A stretch of DNA of 64,000 nt from Nocardioides luteus (GTDB taxonomy: Bacteria > Actinomycetota > Actinomycetes > Propionibacteriales > Nocardioidaceae), in the NCBI RefSeq assembly GCF_014648595.1, contig NZ_BMRK01000003.1:189287-253286 (forward strand), in the 5' to 3' direction. A model generated the notes under the pieces. That model was not told where the DNA came from. It saw only the letters and a list, made by a program, of their open reading frames with translations, and ran no database searches. The position numbers and the translations under genes are program-made. Positions 19,821-28,696 of the stretch are shown piece after piece (position 1 is the first letter of the stretch; each line of letters opens with the position of its first letter).

Positions 19821-22800
19821 TCGAAGAACCTCTCCACGACGCGCTCGGTGGCCTTCCCGTCCTGGGTGTACTGGTACTTCGCGTTGAACTCGGCGATCCG
19901 GTCGCGGTAGTCGGACTCGAGGCGGCCCAGGTCGGACAGCGCCGCGACGACCTCCTCGGCGGTGTCGAGCATCGGCCCGGGGGCGGTGTCGGCGTAGTCG
20001 TAGAGGAAGCCGCGGATGCCGCCGGTGTAGTCGGACAGGTCGGGCACCAGGAAGACCATCGGCCGCCCGGTGAGAGCGAAGTCGAAGCGCAGGCTGGAGT
20101 AGTCGAGCACCGCGGCGTCGGAGGCCAGGATCAGGTCGTTGATCTCCGGGTAGTCGGTGACGTCGATGACCCGAGCGGTGCGCTCGCTCCGCTCGCTGCC
20201 CTTGGAGTTGAAGCGGTGACCGCGCACGAGGATGACGTAGTCGTCACCGAGCTCGTCGCTGGCCGCGACCACGTCGAGGTGCTCGACCATCTTCGCGGAG
20301 CGGTAGTTGAGCGCCAGGTGGTCGCGCCAGGTCGGGGCGTAGAGGACCACCTTCTGGTGGGAGCCGATCCCGAGGAGGTTGCGCGTGCGCGTGCGGTCCT
20401 CGTCAGCGGTCGGGCTCACCAGCGCGTCGTCGCGCGGGTAGCCCTCGCTGTGGATCGGGCCGTCGTAGGCGTACTCCTCGCGGTAGTAGCGGTCCATCTC
20501 CGGCGTCGGGGTCAGGATCAGGTCCCAGCCGGCGGTCGTACGGTCGAGCTCGGCCTGGCAGCGCAGCTCGGTGAACATCTTCGCGCGCCACATCCGCAGT
20601 CCCATCGACTTGGCGGGGTAGCCGTGGAAGGTCTGCAGGAACCGCTGACCCTCCCGCTTGCGCCACCAGCGGTCGAAGTCGATGTTCTGCACCAGGTATT
20701 TGGCGGTGCCGATCACCCGGTACCACTCCGGGGTCTGCAGCACGACCGGGATGCCGCCCTCGGGGACGCGGGAGGCGTGGTCGGCGACGCCCCAGTAGAG
20801 CTTGAGGTCGGGCCGGGTGCGGCGCAGGTGCTCGTGGATCGCCAGCTGGGAGTCGGTGGCGGTCGAGCCGGCGTAGGTCGAGAGGTAGACCGCGGACTCG
20901 TCGAGCGGCTCCTCGGCGGCCAGCACCCGCTCGCGGGCGAGGTTGTGGGCATAGCTGCCGGCGTGGTCGACCGGGATCGGCGGCTGCAGGGTGATGCCCG
21001 GGCCGCTGCCGTTGACCGGACGGAGCCGGACCTCGTCGCTGGTCTGGAACTCGGCCTGGTGCTCGAGGAACGCGTGGGTGTGGCGTACGTTGCCGGGGCG
21101 CTTGGCGCCGCAGGTCAGCTTGAACTGGTAGACGCCGCTGGGCAGGACGGACTCGCCCAGCCCCCACTCGTCCCAGTGCAGCGAGAAGACGACCTCGAAG
21201 TCGTCGGCGCCGGTGTCGATCTTCACGGTCTCGCTGTGGCGCGAGCCGGAGAGGGTCAGCCGGGCGTGCTTCGGGATCGTGCTGAGCCAGTGACCGCGCA
21301 CGGTGATCTGGCCATCGCCGAGCTCGACGCGGTCGAGCGCGACGGTGTCGGGGACCTCGATGACCTGGACGTAGCCGCGGCCGTCGCGCGAGGCCAGCAG
21401 GCTGCCACCGCGCTCGCCGGTCCACGGCGAGCCGGTCGGGTCGGTCCAGACGATCCGGCCCAGAGCGTCGTCGTGGAGCGCCTCCAGACGCCAGGCGGCC
21501 GGGGCACCCGGTTCGACGGCGCCGTGGGCGGGAAAGGTCAGCGTGACCTTGCCGTCGTGGACGGGCTCCTCGATGCGTACGCCGCCACCGGTCGCCTGCA
21601 CGGCCCGCGGGAGGTCGCCGGACAGCATCAGGCACACCGTGCGACCGACGACGTGGGCCTTCACGAGCGCGGTGGGCGCGGTCGGGGCGGCGCGGAAGCT
21701 GAGCTGGTCGAGGTAGCGGTCGTAGGCGACCGAGAGGCCCGACGAGGTGTGCACGCGCGGCCGGTAGCGCGTGGCGAGGTTGCCCGCAGGACCGCGGGTG
21801 TCGATCTGCACCTCGCTGGTGGTGCGGACGACGCCCTCGACGTCGACGGTGACCTCCAGGTGCCAGCGGCCCTCGGCGAGGAGGCTGAGGTCGATCTCGG
21901 TGCGGCAGCCGCCGGGGCGGTAGTCCTGGTACTTGTGACCGATGGTCATGTTGGCCTGCGCGTCGGGCCGGGCCGTCACGGTCAGCTCGACCGGGTCTGG
22001 CAGCGTCTCACCGACCTCGGTGGCGTAGCCGTCCTCGTCCACGTCGCCCGCGACGGCCACGTCCGGCACCAGCCGGGCGGTGATGACCGGGGCCCTACCG
22101 GCCAGGTCGACGAGCTCGATCCGCGCGACCAGGTCGACCTCGACCCGGTCGGAGTCGAGCGGGCGTACGTCGCGCACCAGCACCCGGGCGGGCGTCTCGT
22201 GCACGTTGAGGGTGGTCACGGCCTCCGGCAGGTCGGTGTCGGGGAAGATCCCGTGCACCTTGCCGTCGGCGAGCCGGGTGCGGAGGTTGCCGCGCTCGAA
22301 CCAGCGCGAGGCGACGAACGCGGTGAGCTCCTCACGCTGGTCGGCGAGGAGGTAGGTCAGCCGGGCACGCGCCTCGACCGGCAGCTTGAGCCACACCTGG
22401 GGCGAGACGTCGTGCTCGAGCTCGACGACGAGGTCGCGCAGGCTCGTCCACTGCTCCTCGGTCATCCGCTCGACGTCGCCGAGGATGGTGTGGGCGCGGC
22501 CGGCGAGCTCGCCGAGCGCCCAGTGGTCGCGGAGCTCCGGGGCCAGGTCGCCGATGGCGGCCCACGTCGAGCGGGTCTGGTCGATCCACTCGGCCATGCC
22601 GAGTGTCTGGTCGTGGAGCTGCTCGACCGGGGTGCCGTCGGCGCGGTCCATGTCGACACAGACCGGGGCGGTGACCACGTCGAAGCGGTTGGCCTTCAGG
22701 TAGCCGTCGAAGCCGACCGCGGCAGCGCCGCCACGGACGTCGAAGCTGAAGCCGTTCCGGCGCCAGAACGAGGTGCGGAAGAGCCGGTTGCTCACGCCGA

Positions 22801-23371
22801 CGTCGCTGAGCGCGACCGGGAAGTCGGCCAGGGTGAGACCGGAGCGGTTCTCCGCGTGCACGAGGTCGTAGACCGGAACCACGGGCGGGGAGAGCCGCTG
22901 ACGGCTCTCGATGCGGCCGACCGCGAGGTCGGACCCGCTTCGCTCCAGGGAGGTCACCAGCGTACGCATCGCGTTCGGGGTGAGCAGGTCGGCGGCGAGC
23001 AGGAAGCAGACGTAGGCGCCGCGGGCGGCGCGGCCACCACGGTCGCGGGCCTCGGCCTGGGTGGCGGAGCTCTCCAGCAGCCGCAGGCGGTAGTCGTCGG
23101 GGAGATCCGCGAGGATCTGGTCGCTCACCACGCTGGCCTGGCCGTAGGGCGCGATGAGGATGTCGAGCGTCGTGTGGGTCTGCTCGCGCACCGAGAGGAG
23201 CGACTCGGCCAGATACTGCTTGTCCTGGTCGGTGACCGTGACCACGACCGAGACCAGCGGTCCACGCTCGTGACCGAGAACGCGATGCCCGGCGTCGCGA
23301 GCCAGTCGACGGACACCCTGAGGCATCCTTCGTTCGGCTCGACGCAAGACGTCGACGATTCCCTGACCCAT
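19811..23371 (-). CDS. Giant GT2 / CDP-glycerol glycerophosphotransferase fusion (TagF/TarL-like)
   Basis: A 1186-residue protein. Residues about 35-250 are a GT2-like fold (LVSVVVTVTDQDKQYLAESL), but the usual DxD site reads LLAADLL. Residues about 360-770 look beta-rich, like stacked sandwich modules. Residues about 790-1180 are a teichoic-acid glycerophosphotransferase: QTFHGYPAKSMG, SEGYPRDD, VVLYAPTWRD, ILVRGHRF and LDYSSLRFDFALTGRP, all near-intact. It probably polymerises glycerol- or ribitol-phosphate at the membrane surface from the CDP-polyol made by 11047-12516. ATG 23371, with GAGAGGG upstream, is preferred over a TTG two codons earlier. Confidence 0.85.
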   Translation of the reverse strand: MGQGIVDVLRRAERRMPQGVRRLARDAGHRVLGHERGPLVSVVVTVTDQDKQYLAESLLSVREQTHTTLDILIAPYGQASVVSDQILADLPDDYRLRLLESSATQAEARDRGGRAARGAYVCFLLAADLLTPNAMRTLVTSLERSGSDLAVGRIESRQRLSPPVVPVYDLVHAENRSGLTLADFPVALSDVGVSNRLFRTSFWRRNGFSFDVRGGAAAVGFDGYLKANRFDVVTAPVCVDMDRADGTPVEQLHDQTLGMAEWIDQTRSTWAAIGDLAPELRDHWALGELAGRAHTILGDVERMTEEQWTSLRDLVVELEHDVSPQVWLKLPVEARARLTYLLADQREELTAFVASRWFERGNLRTRLADGKVHGIFPDTDLPEAVTTLNVHETPARVLVRDVRPLDSDRVEVDLVARIELVDLAGRAPVITARLVPDVAVAGDVDEDGYATEVGETLPDPVELTVTARPDAQANMTIGHKYQDYRPGGCRTEIDLSLLAEGRWHLEVTVDVEGVVRTTSEVQIDTRGPAGNLATRYRPRVHTSSGLSVAYDRYLDQLSFRAAPTAPTALVKAHVVGRTVCLMLSGDLPRAVQATGGGVRIEEPVHDGKVTLTFPAHGAVEPGAPAAWRLEALHDDALGRIVWTDPTGSPWTGERGGSLLASRDGRGYVQVIEVPDTVALDRVELGDGQITVRGHWLSTIPKHARLTLSGSRHSETVKIDTGADDFEVVFSLHWDEWGLGESVLPSGVYQFKLTCGAKRPGNVRHTHAFLEHQAEFQTSDEVRLRPVNGSGPGITLQPPIPVDHAGSYAHNLARERVLAAEEPLDESAVYLSTYAGSTATDSQLAIHEHLRRTRPDLKLYWGVADHASRVPEGGIPVVLQTPEWYRVIGTAKYLVQNIDFDRWWRKREGQRFLQTFHGYPAKSMGLRMWRAKMFTELRCQAELDRTTAGWDLILTPTPEMDRYYREEYAYDGPIHSEGYPRDDALVSPTADEDRTRTRNLLGIGSHQKVVLYAPTWRDHLALNYRSAKMVEHLDVVAASDELGDDYVILVRGHRFNSKGSERSERTARVIDVTDYPEINDLILASDAAVLDYSSLRFDFALTGRPMVFLVPDLSDYTGGIRGFLYDYADTAPGPMLDTAEEVVAALSDLGRLESDYRDRIAEFNAKYQYTQDGKATERVVERFFDKP

Positions 23372-23490
23372 GCACAATCCCTCTCGGTTCGAGCGCGTCG
23401 GGGACGACGCTCCCGTGTATCTGATCGAACCCAGAGGTTACAGGCGAACGAACGCCAGCCAGCATTCAGCCCGAAGGGGTGAAACCGGTC

Positions 23491-24084
23491 TCAGGCGGAC
23501 TGGGCTCCGGTCCAGCTGGTGCGTTCAACCTCTAGTTCGGCGCGTACGGCATCCAGCTCGGACTCGAGCTCGGCGACCCGGATCGCTGCCTCGGCAGCAT
23601 CCGCCTCGACGGCTTCGAGCCTCGCCTCGAGCTGCTCGCCACGCAGCTCAGCCTGAGCAGCGCGACGGGCCTCCTCACCGCGGCGTCGGACGGCCTCGGC
23701 GGCGCGCTGGTGGGCAGCCGCCAGGGCGGCCTCGAGCTCTTCGACCGCCTGGACGCGCTCGGCGAGCTTGGCGTCCATGTGGGCGCGGAACTCGGCGTCC
23801 TCCTCGGCGCGCTTCTCGGACTCGACGCGGTAGGCCTGGGCCTGCTCGGCGCGGTCACGTGCCCAGTCGCGGCGGGTCTGGAGAAGCTCTGAGTGGGTGA
23901 TCTTGGTAGCGGCAGCGCCACAGGCGAGCCCGAGAATTGCTGCGAGCACGACGACCAGCCAGGACCCGGAGGCCACCGCACCGGTGATCGTGACAGCAGC
24001 CAACGCCAGCAGGGCTACAGCGACCGTCAGGCGTGTGCTGCGCTGACGCCTGCGTGTGACTGAAGTTGCGGATGGGGAAGGCAT
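23491..24084 (-). CDS. Membrane protein with long cytoplasmic coiled coil
   Basis: A 197-residue protein with two adjacent membrane segments (about 18-38 and 42-60) and then a long, charged, Ala/Glu/Arg-rich helix from about residue 65 to 190 with heptad-like spacing, which indicates a coiled coil. No catalytic motif is seen, and I do not recognise the function. It lies downstream of the folate genes on the same strand, 15 bases after the DUF3180 gene, where many actinobacteria carry a small membrane protein of this kind. Confidence 0.75.
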   Translation of the reverse strand: MPSPSATSVTRRRQRSTRLTVAVALLALAAVTITGAVASGSWLVVVLAAILGLACGAAATKITHSELLQTRRDWARDRAEQAQAYRVESEKRAEEDAEFRAHMDAKLAERVQAVEELEAALAAAHQRAAEAVRRRGEEARRAAQAELRGEQLEARLEAVEADAAEAAIRVAELESELDAVRAELEVERTSWTGAQSA

Positions 24085-24099
24085 GCTTCCACGGTACGG

Positions 24100-24537
24100 C
24101 TAGTTTTCATCCTGTTTGCGGACCCGGCACGCGTGTTCGAGGAGTCGGGAGGCGACCACGATCGCGATCCCGGCGACCGCAGCGAGGGTCGAGCGCACCA
24201 GCCGCTCCCCTGCTGCGGTGCTGGCGTCGTAGCCCAGCCAGCTCACCGCGTAGCCCAGATAGCCGCCGGCCAGGAGGGCCCCGACCAGGGTGCAGGCGCG
24301 GGCGAGCACCAGCCGGTTGACCGCCTGGTAGGCCTCGATGCGCTCGCCGCGTACCTGCAGCTGACGGTGGGTGATCCAGGCGGTCACGCCCAGCGCCGCC
24401 GCGATCAGCAGCAGAACCAGCGGCTGGGCCCAGGTGACGACCGGGGCCACGCCGCGCCAGCTCTCCAGCACGGGGTGGGCCAGCCAGCCGCCGACGAGGC
24501 CGATCACGGCCCAGGCCGTGATCGCTCCGCCCGACAT
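24100..24537 (-). CDS. DUF3180 family membrane protein
   Basis: A 145-residue protein with four predicted membrane segments (about 5-25, 38-56, 78-100, 115-135). Its size, topology and place directly after folK match the actinobacterial DUF3180 family, whose function is unknown. The ATG at 24537 lacks a clear ribosome site. The reading frame is open further upstream and overlaps the end of folK, so a slightly longer product with a non-standard start, coupled to folK, is possible. Confidence 0.8.
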   Translation of the reverse strand: MSGGAITAWAVIGLVGGWLAHPVLESWRGVAPVVTWAQPLVLLLIAAALGVTAWITHRQLQVRGERIEAYQAVNRLVLARACTLVGALLAGGYLGYAVSWLGYDASTAAGERLVRSTLAAVAGIAIVVASRLLEHACRVRKQDEN

Positions 24538-24608
24538 CGGGCGGAGCCGGCGCTCGTCGTCGGCGGGATCCTTCTCCGGACCCTGGTCAGGGTCCTCCGG
24601 CGCAGTGC

Positions 24609-25175
24609 TCAGAGCTCGAGGACGAGGTCGTCGCGACGGGTGATGCCGGTCTGGTCGGCCTGCTCCAGCAGCTCGGCGATCGGGCCGACGCCCGGAAGGT
24701 CGGCGTTGGGCTCCAGGTCGGCCCACGGCTTGAGGACGAAGGCACGCTGGTGCGCACGCGGGTGCGGCAGCGTCAGCGACTCCTCCTCGACGATCTTGTC
24801 GCCGACCGAGATGACGTCGATGTCGAGCGTGCGCGGCTCGTTGAAGATGCCGCTGCGCGAGCGGCCGTACGCGTCCTCGATGGTCAGCGCGCGGTCGAGC
24901 AGGCGCGCCGGGGTGAGGGTCGTGTCGGCGAGGACGATCGCGTTGAGGTAGAGGTCGGCGTCCTCCGGCGAGTCGACCGGCTCGGTCTCGTAGACCGGCG
25001 AGACGGTGGTCACCCAGACGTCCGGGGTCTCGGCGAGGGTGTTCAACGCGTCCTGCAAGTTGGCCAGTCGGTCCCCGAGATTGGAGCCCAACGACAGCAC
25101 CGCCCGCCGAATCGGCCGCATCTCCCCGGTGAGCGTGTCGGCGTCGATGATGTACGGGTTGGGTACCTCTGTCAC
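24609..25175 (-). CDS. folK: 2-amino-4-hydroxy-6-hydroxymethyldihydropteridine pyrophosphokinase
   Basis: Transfers pyrophosphate from ATP to the hydroxymethylpterin in folate synthesis. The 188-residue product has SLGSNLGDR, the PRTLDIDVISV Mg/ATP site (Asp-x-Asp), and LPHPRAHQRAFVLKPW. The GTG start at 25175 overlaps the folB stop as GTGA; this fixes the start and shows coupling. The first 20 residues precede the conserved domain and are not conserved in sequences I know. Confidence 0.93.
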   Translation of the reverse strand: MTEVPNPYIIDADTLTGEMRPIRRAVLSLGSNLGDRLANLQDALNTLAETPDVWVTTVSPVYETEPVDSPEDADLYLNAIVLADTTLTPARLLDRALTIEDAYGRSRSGIFNEPRTLDIDVISVGDKIVEEESLTLPHPRAHQRAFVLKPWADLEPNADLPGVGPIAELLEQADQTGITRRDDLVLEL

Positions 25176-25552
25176 GTGCTCTGCCTCCGGGTGATCGTCA
25201 GGGTGACGTCTTTGAACGTCGCTTCGATAGGCGCCCCCGGTTTGTGAACCGTAACACGTACCCAAAGCGTGCGGCTGTCTGCAAGGCAAATGTCCGCGAT
25301 CCGCTGGGCAAGCGTCTCGATGAGGTCCACCGGGTCGCGCTCGACACTAGTTTTGACCGCCGTTGCGAGACTTCCGTAATCGACGGTGTCATGCAAGTCG
25401 TCCGTCTCGGCGGCCCGACGGGAGTCGGTGCCGATGACGAGGTCGATGATGAACTTCTGCCCCTCGCGGCGCTCGAAGTCGAAGACGCCGTGGTGGCCGT
25501 AGCACTCCAGACCCAGGATCTGGATCTCGTCGGCGGGTTCGGTGATGTTCAT
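25172..25552 (-). CDS. folB: Dihydroneopterin aldolase
   Basis: Cleaves 7,8-dihydroneopterin to hydroxymethyldihydropterin and glycolaldehyde. The 126-residue protein has the substrate-binding LECYGHHGVFDFERREGQKF, with its conserved Glu, VDYGSLA, ETLAQRIAD, and the terminal VHKPGAPI with the active-site Lys. The size is typical for this octameric family. The ATG overlaps the folP stop (ATGA), and the gene feeds folK directly. Confidence 0.95.
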   Translation of the reverse strand: MNITEPADEIQILGLECYGHHGVFDFERREGQKFIIDLVIGTDSRRAAETDDLHDTVDYGSLATAVKTSVERDPVDLIETLAQRIADICLADSRTLWVRVTVHKPGAPIEATFKDVTLTITRRQST

Positions 25553-26385
25553 CGGATGTTCTCCTCGCGCTCGGTCAGTCCCTCGAGCTTCTGAGCCGCC
25601 GCGAGGGCGTCCTTGGCGGCGCGTACGTCATGGACACGGGTGGCCCACACCCCGCGTTGCGCGAGGAAGACGGTGATCGCATCGTGGGCGCTCTCCCGCT
25701 CACCCACCGGACGCAGGGTGCCGTCGGGGGCGGCCAGCAGGTGGCCGAGGAAGGTCTTCCGGCTGGCCCCGATGAGCACCGGGAAGCCGAGCTTGTGGAA
25801 CTCCTCCACCCCGGCCAGCAGCCGCCAGTTGTCGTCAGCCGTCTTGGAGAAGCCGAGACCCGGGTCGATCACGATGTCGTCGTCCTGGATCCCCGCGGCC
25901 CGCGCCGCCTCGATCCGCTGCTCGATCTCCGCCCGGACCGTGGCGACCACGCCGTCGGCGTAGACGAGGTGGTCCTCGTGCTGCATCTCGGCGCCGTGCG
26001 CGCGCCAGTGCATCACGACGTACGTCGCACCGTGGTCGGCAGCGACGTTCAGGATCCGCGGGTCGGCGAGACCGCCGGAGACGTCGTTGATGATCTTGGC
26101 GCCGGCCTTGACCGCCGCCTCGGCGACCTCGGGACGCATCGTGTCGACCGAGAGGGTCGCCCCCTCCTCGGCCAGCGTCTCGATGACCGGCACCACCCGG
26201 GCCAGCTCGTCGGCCACCAGCGGGCGGGTCGCACCGGGACGCGTGGACTCGCCGCCGATGTCGAGCAGGTCGGCGCCCTGGGCGATCAGCTCGTGGCCGT
26301 GGGCGACCGCGTCATCGGTCGCCAGGAACCGCCCGCCGTCGCTGAACGAGTCGGGCGTGACGTTGACGATCCCCATGACCTGCAC
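25549..26385 (-). CDS. folP: Dihydropteroate synthase
   Basis: Condenses pterin pyrophosphate with p-aminobenzoate; it is the sulfonamide target. The 278-residue TIM-barrel protein has both signatures: GIVNVTPDSFSDGG at the N-terminus and DIGGESTRPGA. NDVSGG, DPGLGFSKT, GASRKTF and the closing R-x-H (TRVHDV) are also present. The frame begins at GTG 26385; an ATG three codons later is an alternative. It is the first gene of the folP-folB-folK run but is separated from folE by the plus-strand gene 26471-27991. Confidence 0.95.
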   Translation of the reverse strand: MQVMGIVNVTPDSFSDGGRFLATDDAVAHGHELIAQGADLLDIGGESTRPGATRPLVADELARVVPVIETLAEEGATLSVDTMRPEVAEAAVKAGAKIINDVSGGLADPRILNVAADHGATYVVMHWRAHGAEMQHEDHLVYADGVVATVRAEIEQRIEAARAAGIQDDDIVIDPGLGFSKTADDNWRLLAGVEEFHKLGFPVLIGASRKTFLGHLLAAPDGTLRPVGERESAHDAITVFLAQRGVWATRVHDVRAAKDALAAAQKLEGLTEREENIR

Positions 26386-26470
26386 CCTCAGACCCTATCC
26401 GGCGGCGTCCGCGCCGCCGACTCGGCCAGATGAGCCCGGTCGCCCCGCGTTGCCTACGTAGGCTGGTGTC

Positions 26471-27991
26471 GTGGCCAAGATCCTGCTCCGTTCCGCCCGC
26501 GATCCGTTCGACGTGATCGAGGCGGCCGACCCGCGCGCGTGGGGGATCGGGTTCTACGGCACCAACGTCGGCAACCTCCTCTTCGCCGACTCGACCCACC
26601 GGCTCCTCAGCGTGCCCGGCACCGAGATCGTCCCGAACCGCTTCGTGCACGAACGGCGCGCGTTCACCACCGAGGAGGCTGCGGCGGTCGATGAGGAGTA
26701 CGACCATTTCGTGGTGCCGCTGGCCAACGCGCTGCGCCCGGAGTTCACCCGCCCGCTGACCCGGCTGACCGCGTTCATCGAGCAGATCTCCATCCCGACC
26801 ACGATCGTCGGCATCGGTGCGCAGCTCTCCCTCGCCGAGCTCGACACCGCGCCCGACGACGAGCTGGCCGCCCTCCACCGGCGTTTCATGGACTGTGTCC
26901 TGGAGCGCTCGCCGAAAGTCGGTGTACGCGGGGAGATCACCGCCGAATACCTCCGCCGGCTCGGCTACGGCGACGAGCACGTCGAGATCATCGGCTGCCC
27001 GTCGATCTATCTCAACGGTCCCGATCTCACGGTCCGCGACGAGCGCGCCACCCCGCTGGCCGACGACGACCCTGTCGCCGTCTCGATGAGCCCGCTGACC
27101 GCGCCCTGGTTCGAGACCTATGTCGACGCCTACGCCGACCGCCACCCGAACATGACCTACGTCGGTCAGACCCACCACGACTTCGCGATGCTGCAGTGGG
27201 GACGTCACCGTCAGCCCGAGATGGGCATCGACCGCGACCACCGGCTCTACGCCGAGGACCGCACCCGGATGTTCCTCGACGCCGGCTCGTGGACACGGTT
27301 CCTGGCGACCCAGCGGTTCGCCTTCGGCACCCGCATCCACGGCAACGTCGCCGCGGTGCTCGCCGGCACCCCGGCCATGGTCGTCGCTCACGACTCCCGC
27401 GTGCTGGAGCTGTGCGACTACCACGCGCTGCCCTACACGATGCTCGACTCGATCACCCCGGAGACGACGCTCGACGAGCTCTCCCAGGCGGCCGACTACA
27501 CCAGCTTCCACAACCGGCTCACCGAGGGCTGGAAGCGGCTGACCGCCTTCCTCGACGACGCCGGCCTGGCCCACGTCGCCCAGCCGGGACAGGAGAACGC
27601 GGCGTACGACACCGAGCTCGCCGCGCTCGAGCCGGCCGCCCCGGTGACCACGATCCGCGGCGCGGGTGACGAGGCCCTGCGGCGCATCGAGGACCGGATC
27701 AACGCCCTCAAGATCGCCTCCGAGCACGTCGACACCGCCGCGCGCCAGCGAGAGAAGGAGCTCGCCAAGAAGCTAGCCACGACGGTGAAGAAGCAGGGCA
27801 AGCGCATCGCCGCCCTCGAGGCGACCACGCAGAAGCAGCAGGCCCGGCTGGAACGCCAGGCCGGCCGGCTCAACCGTCAGCGGGCCCTGATCAGAGACCT
27901 GCGTGACGATCTCGCCGGCCAGCAGGAAGCAGCGGGTCTGCGCGGCCTCGTCCGGCGGGTGCGCCGCCGGCTGCATCGCTCCGCCGGCTAG
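26471..27991 (+). CDS. Polysaccharide pyruvyl transferase family protein with C-terminal coiled coil
   Basis: A 506-residue protein. Residues 20-340 carry the family pattern: a GTNVGNLLF start, PTTIVGIGAQ, VGVRGEITAEYLRRLGY, EIIGCPSIYL, and the donor-side FGTRIHGNVAAVLAGTPAMVVAHDSRVLEL. Such enzymes add ketal-linked pyruvate to sugars or act in related surface-polymer steps. Residues about 400-490 form a Lys/Arg/Gln-rich coiled coil, perhaps for oligomerisation. It starts at GTG 26471 and sits alone and reversed between folP and folE, which are normally adjacent, so it looks like an insertion related to the 11-23 kb block. Confidence 0.85.
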   Translation: MAKILLRSARDPFDVIEAADPRAWGIGFYGTNVGNLLFADSTHRLLSVPGTEIVPNRFVHERRAFTTEEAAAVDEEYDHFVVPLANALRPEFTRPLTRLTAFIEQISIPTTIVGIGAQLSLAELDTAPDDELAALHRRFMDCVLERSPKVGVRGEITAEYLRRLGYGDEHVEIIGCPSIYLNGPDLTVRDERATPLADDDPVAVSMSPLTAPWFETYVDAYADRHPNMTYVGQTHHDFAMLQWGRHRQPEMGIDRDHRLYAEDRTRMFLDAGSWTRFLATQRFAFGTRIHGNVAAVLAGTPAMVVAHDSRVLELCDYHALPYTMLDSITPETTLDELSQAADYTSFHNRLTEGWKRLTAFLDDAGLAHVAQPGQENAAYDTELAALEPAAPVTTIRGAGDEALRRIEDRINALKIASEHVDTAARQREKELAKKLATTVKKQGKRIAALEATTQKQQARLERQAGRLNRQRALIRDLRDDLAGQQEAAGLRGLVRRVRRRLHRSAG

Positions 27992-28050
27992 ATGATTGAT
28001 GCACAGGCTGACCTGCTACGCGACGGCCACCCCGCGCATCAATCATCTAG
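27988..28050. terminator. Bidirectional hairpin overlapping both convergent stop codons
   Basis: CTAGATGATTGATGC at 27988-28002 pairs perfectly with 28036-28050 around a 33-base loop. The stop codon of the gene ending at 27991 and that of folE (28047) both lie inside the arms. The stems are AT-rich for this genome. Confidence 0.75.
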
Positions 28051-28685
28051 CGGGTGCCGCCGCGGATCAGCGACATCGCCTCGGCGCGGGTGGTGGCGTT
28101 GGAGCGCATCGTGCCGCGTACGGCGCTGGTGATCGTGCGGGCGCCGGCCTTCTTGACGCCACGCATGGTCATGCACAGGTGTTCCGCCTCGATCACCACG
28201 ATCACGCCCCGGGCCTCCAGGATCTCGGTGAGGGCGTCGGCGACCTGGGTGGTGAGCCGCTCCTGCACCTGGGGGCGCTTGGCGTAGACGTCGACCAGGC
28301 GGGCGAGCTTGGAAAGGCCCGTGATCTTGCCGGAGTCGGCCGGGATGTAGCCCACATGGGCTACCCCGGTGAACGGCACCAGGTGGTGTTCGCACATCGA
28401 CCACAGCTCGATGTCACGGACCAGGACCATCTCGTCGTGGCCGAGGTCGAACGTGGTGGTGAGCACGTCCTCGGGCCTCTGATGAAGGCCGCGGGTCACC
28501 TCCTCGTAGGCCCGGGCGACCCGGGCAGGGGTCTCGAGCAGGCCTTCGCGGTCGGGGTCCTCCCCCATCGCGTAGAGCAGCTCGCGCACGGCCGCCTCGG
28601 CGCGCTCGTGGTCGAACGGCGGCACGTCGTCCACGTCCCGCTCGGGGACGTGGACGGGCGCTACATCGTCGAATGTCTCGGACAT
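28047..28685 (-). CDS. folE: GTP cyclohydrolase I
   Basis: Opens GTP to dihydroneopterin triphosphate, the first folate step. The 212-residue product from MSETFDD has the zinc-site Cys-x2-His in [10 protein letters not shown], the second zinc Cys in [28 protein letters not shown], and the terminal TSAVRGTM. A 40-residue acidic N-terminal extension precedes the core, as in other actinobacteria. It starts 11 bases after ftsH and is probably co-transcribed with it. Confidence 0.96.
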   Translation of the reverse strand: MSETFDDVAPVHVPERDVDDVPPFDHERAEAAVRELLYAMGEDPDREGLLETPARVARAYEEVTRGLHQRPEDVLTTTFDLGHDEMVLVRDIELWSMCEHHLVPFTGVAHVGYIPADSGKITGLSKLARLVDVYAKRPQVQERLTTQVADALTEILEARGVIVVIEAEHLCMTMRGVKKAGARTITSAVRGTMRSNATTRAEAMSLIRGGTR

Positions 28686-28696
28686 CGTCGGCCGGA

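Noticed and set aside
20216-23482. 1088-residue open frame opposite the giant polymerase gene
   Set aside because: The minus-strand gene has clear catalytic motifs throughout; the opposite product has none.
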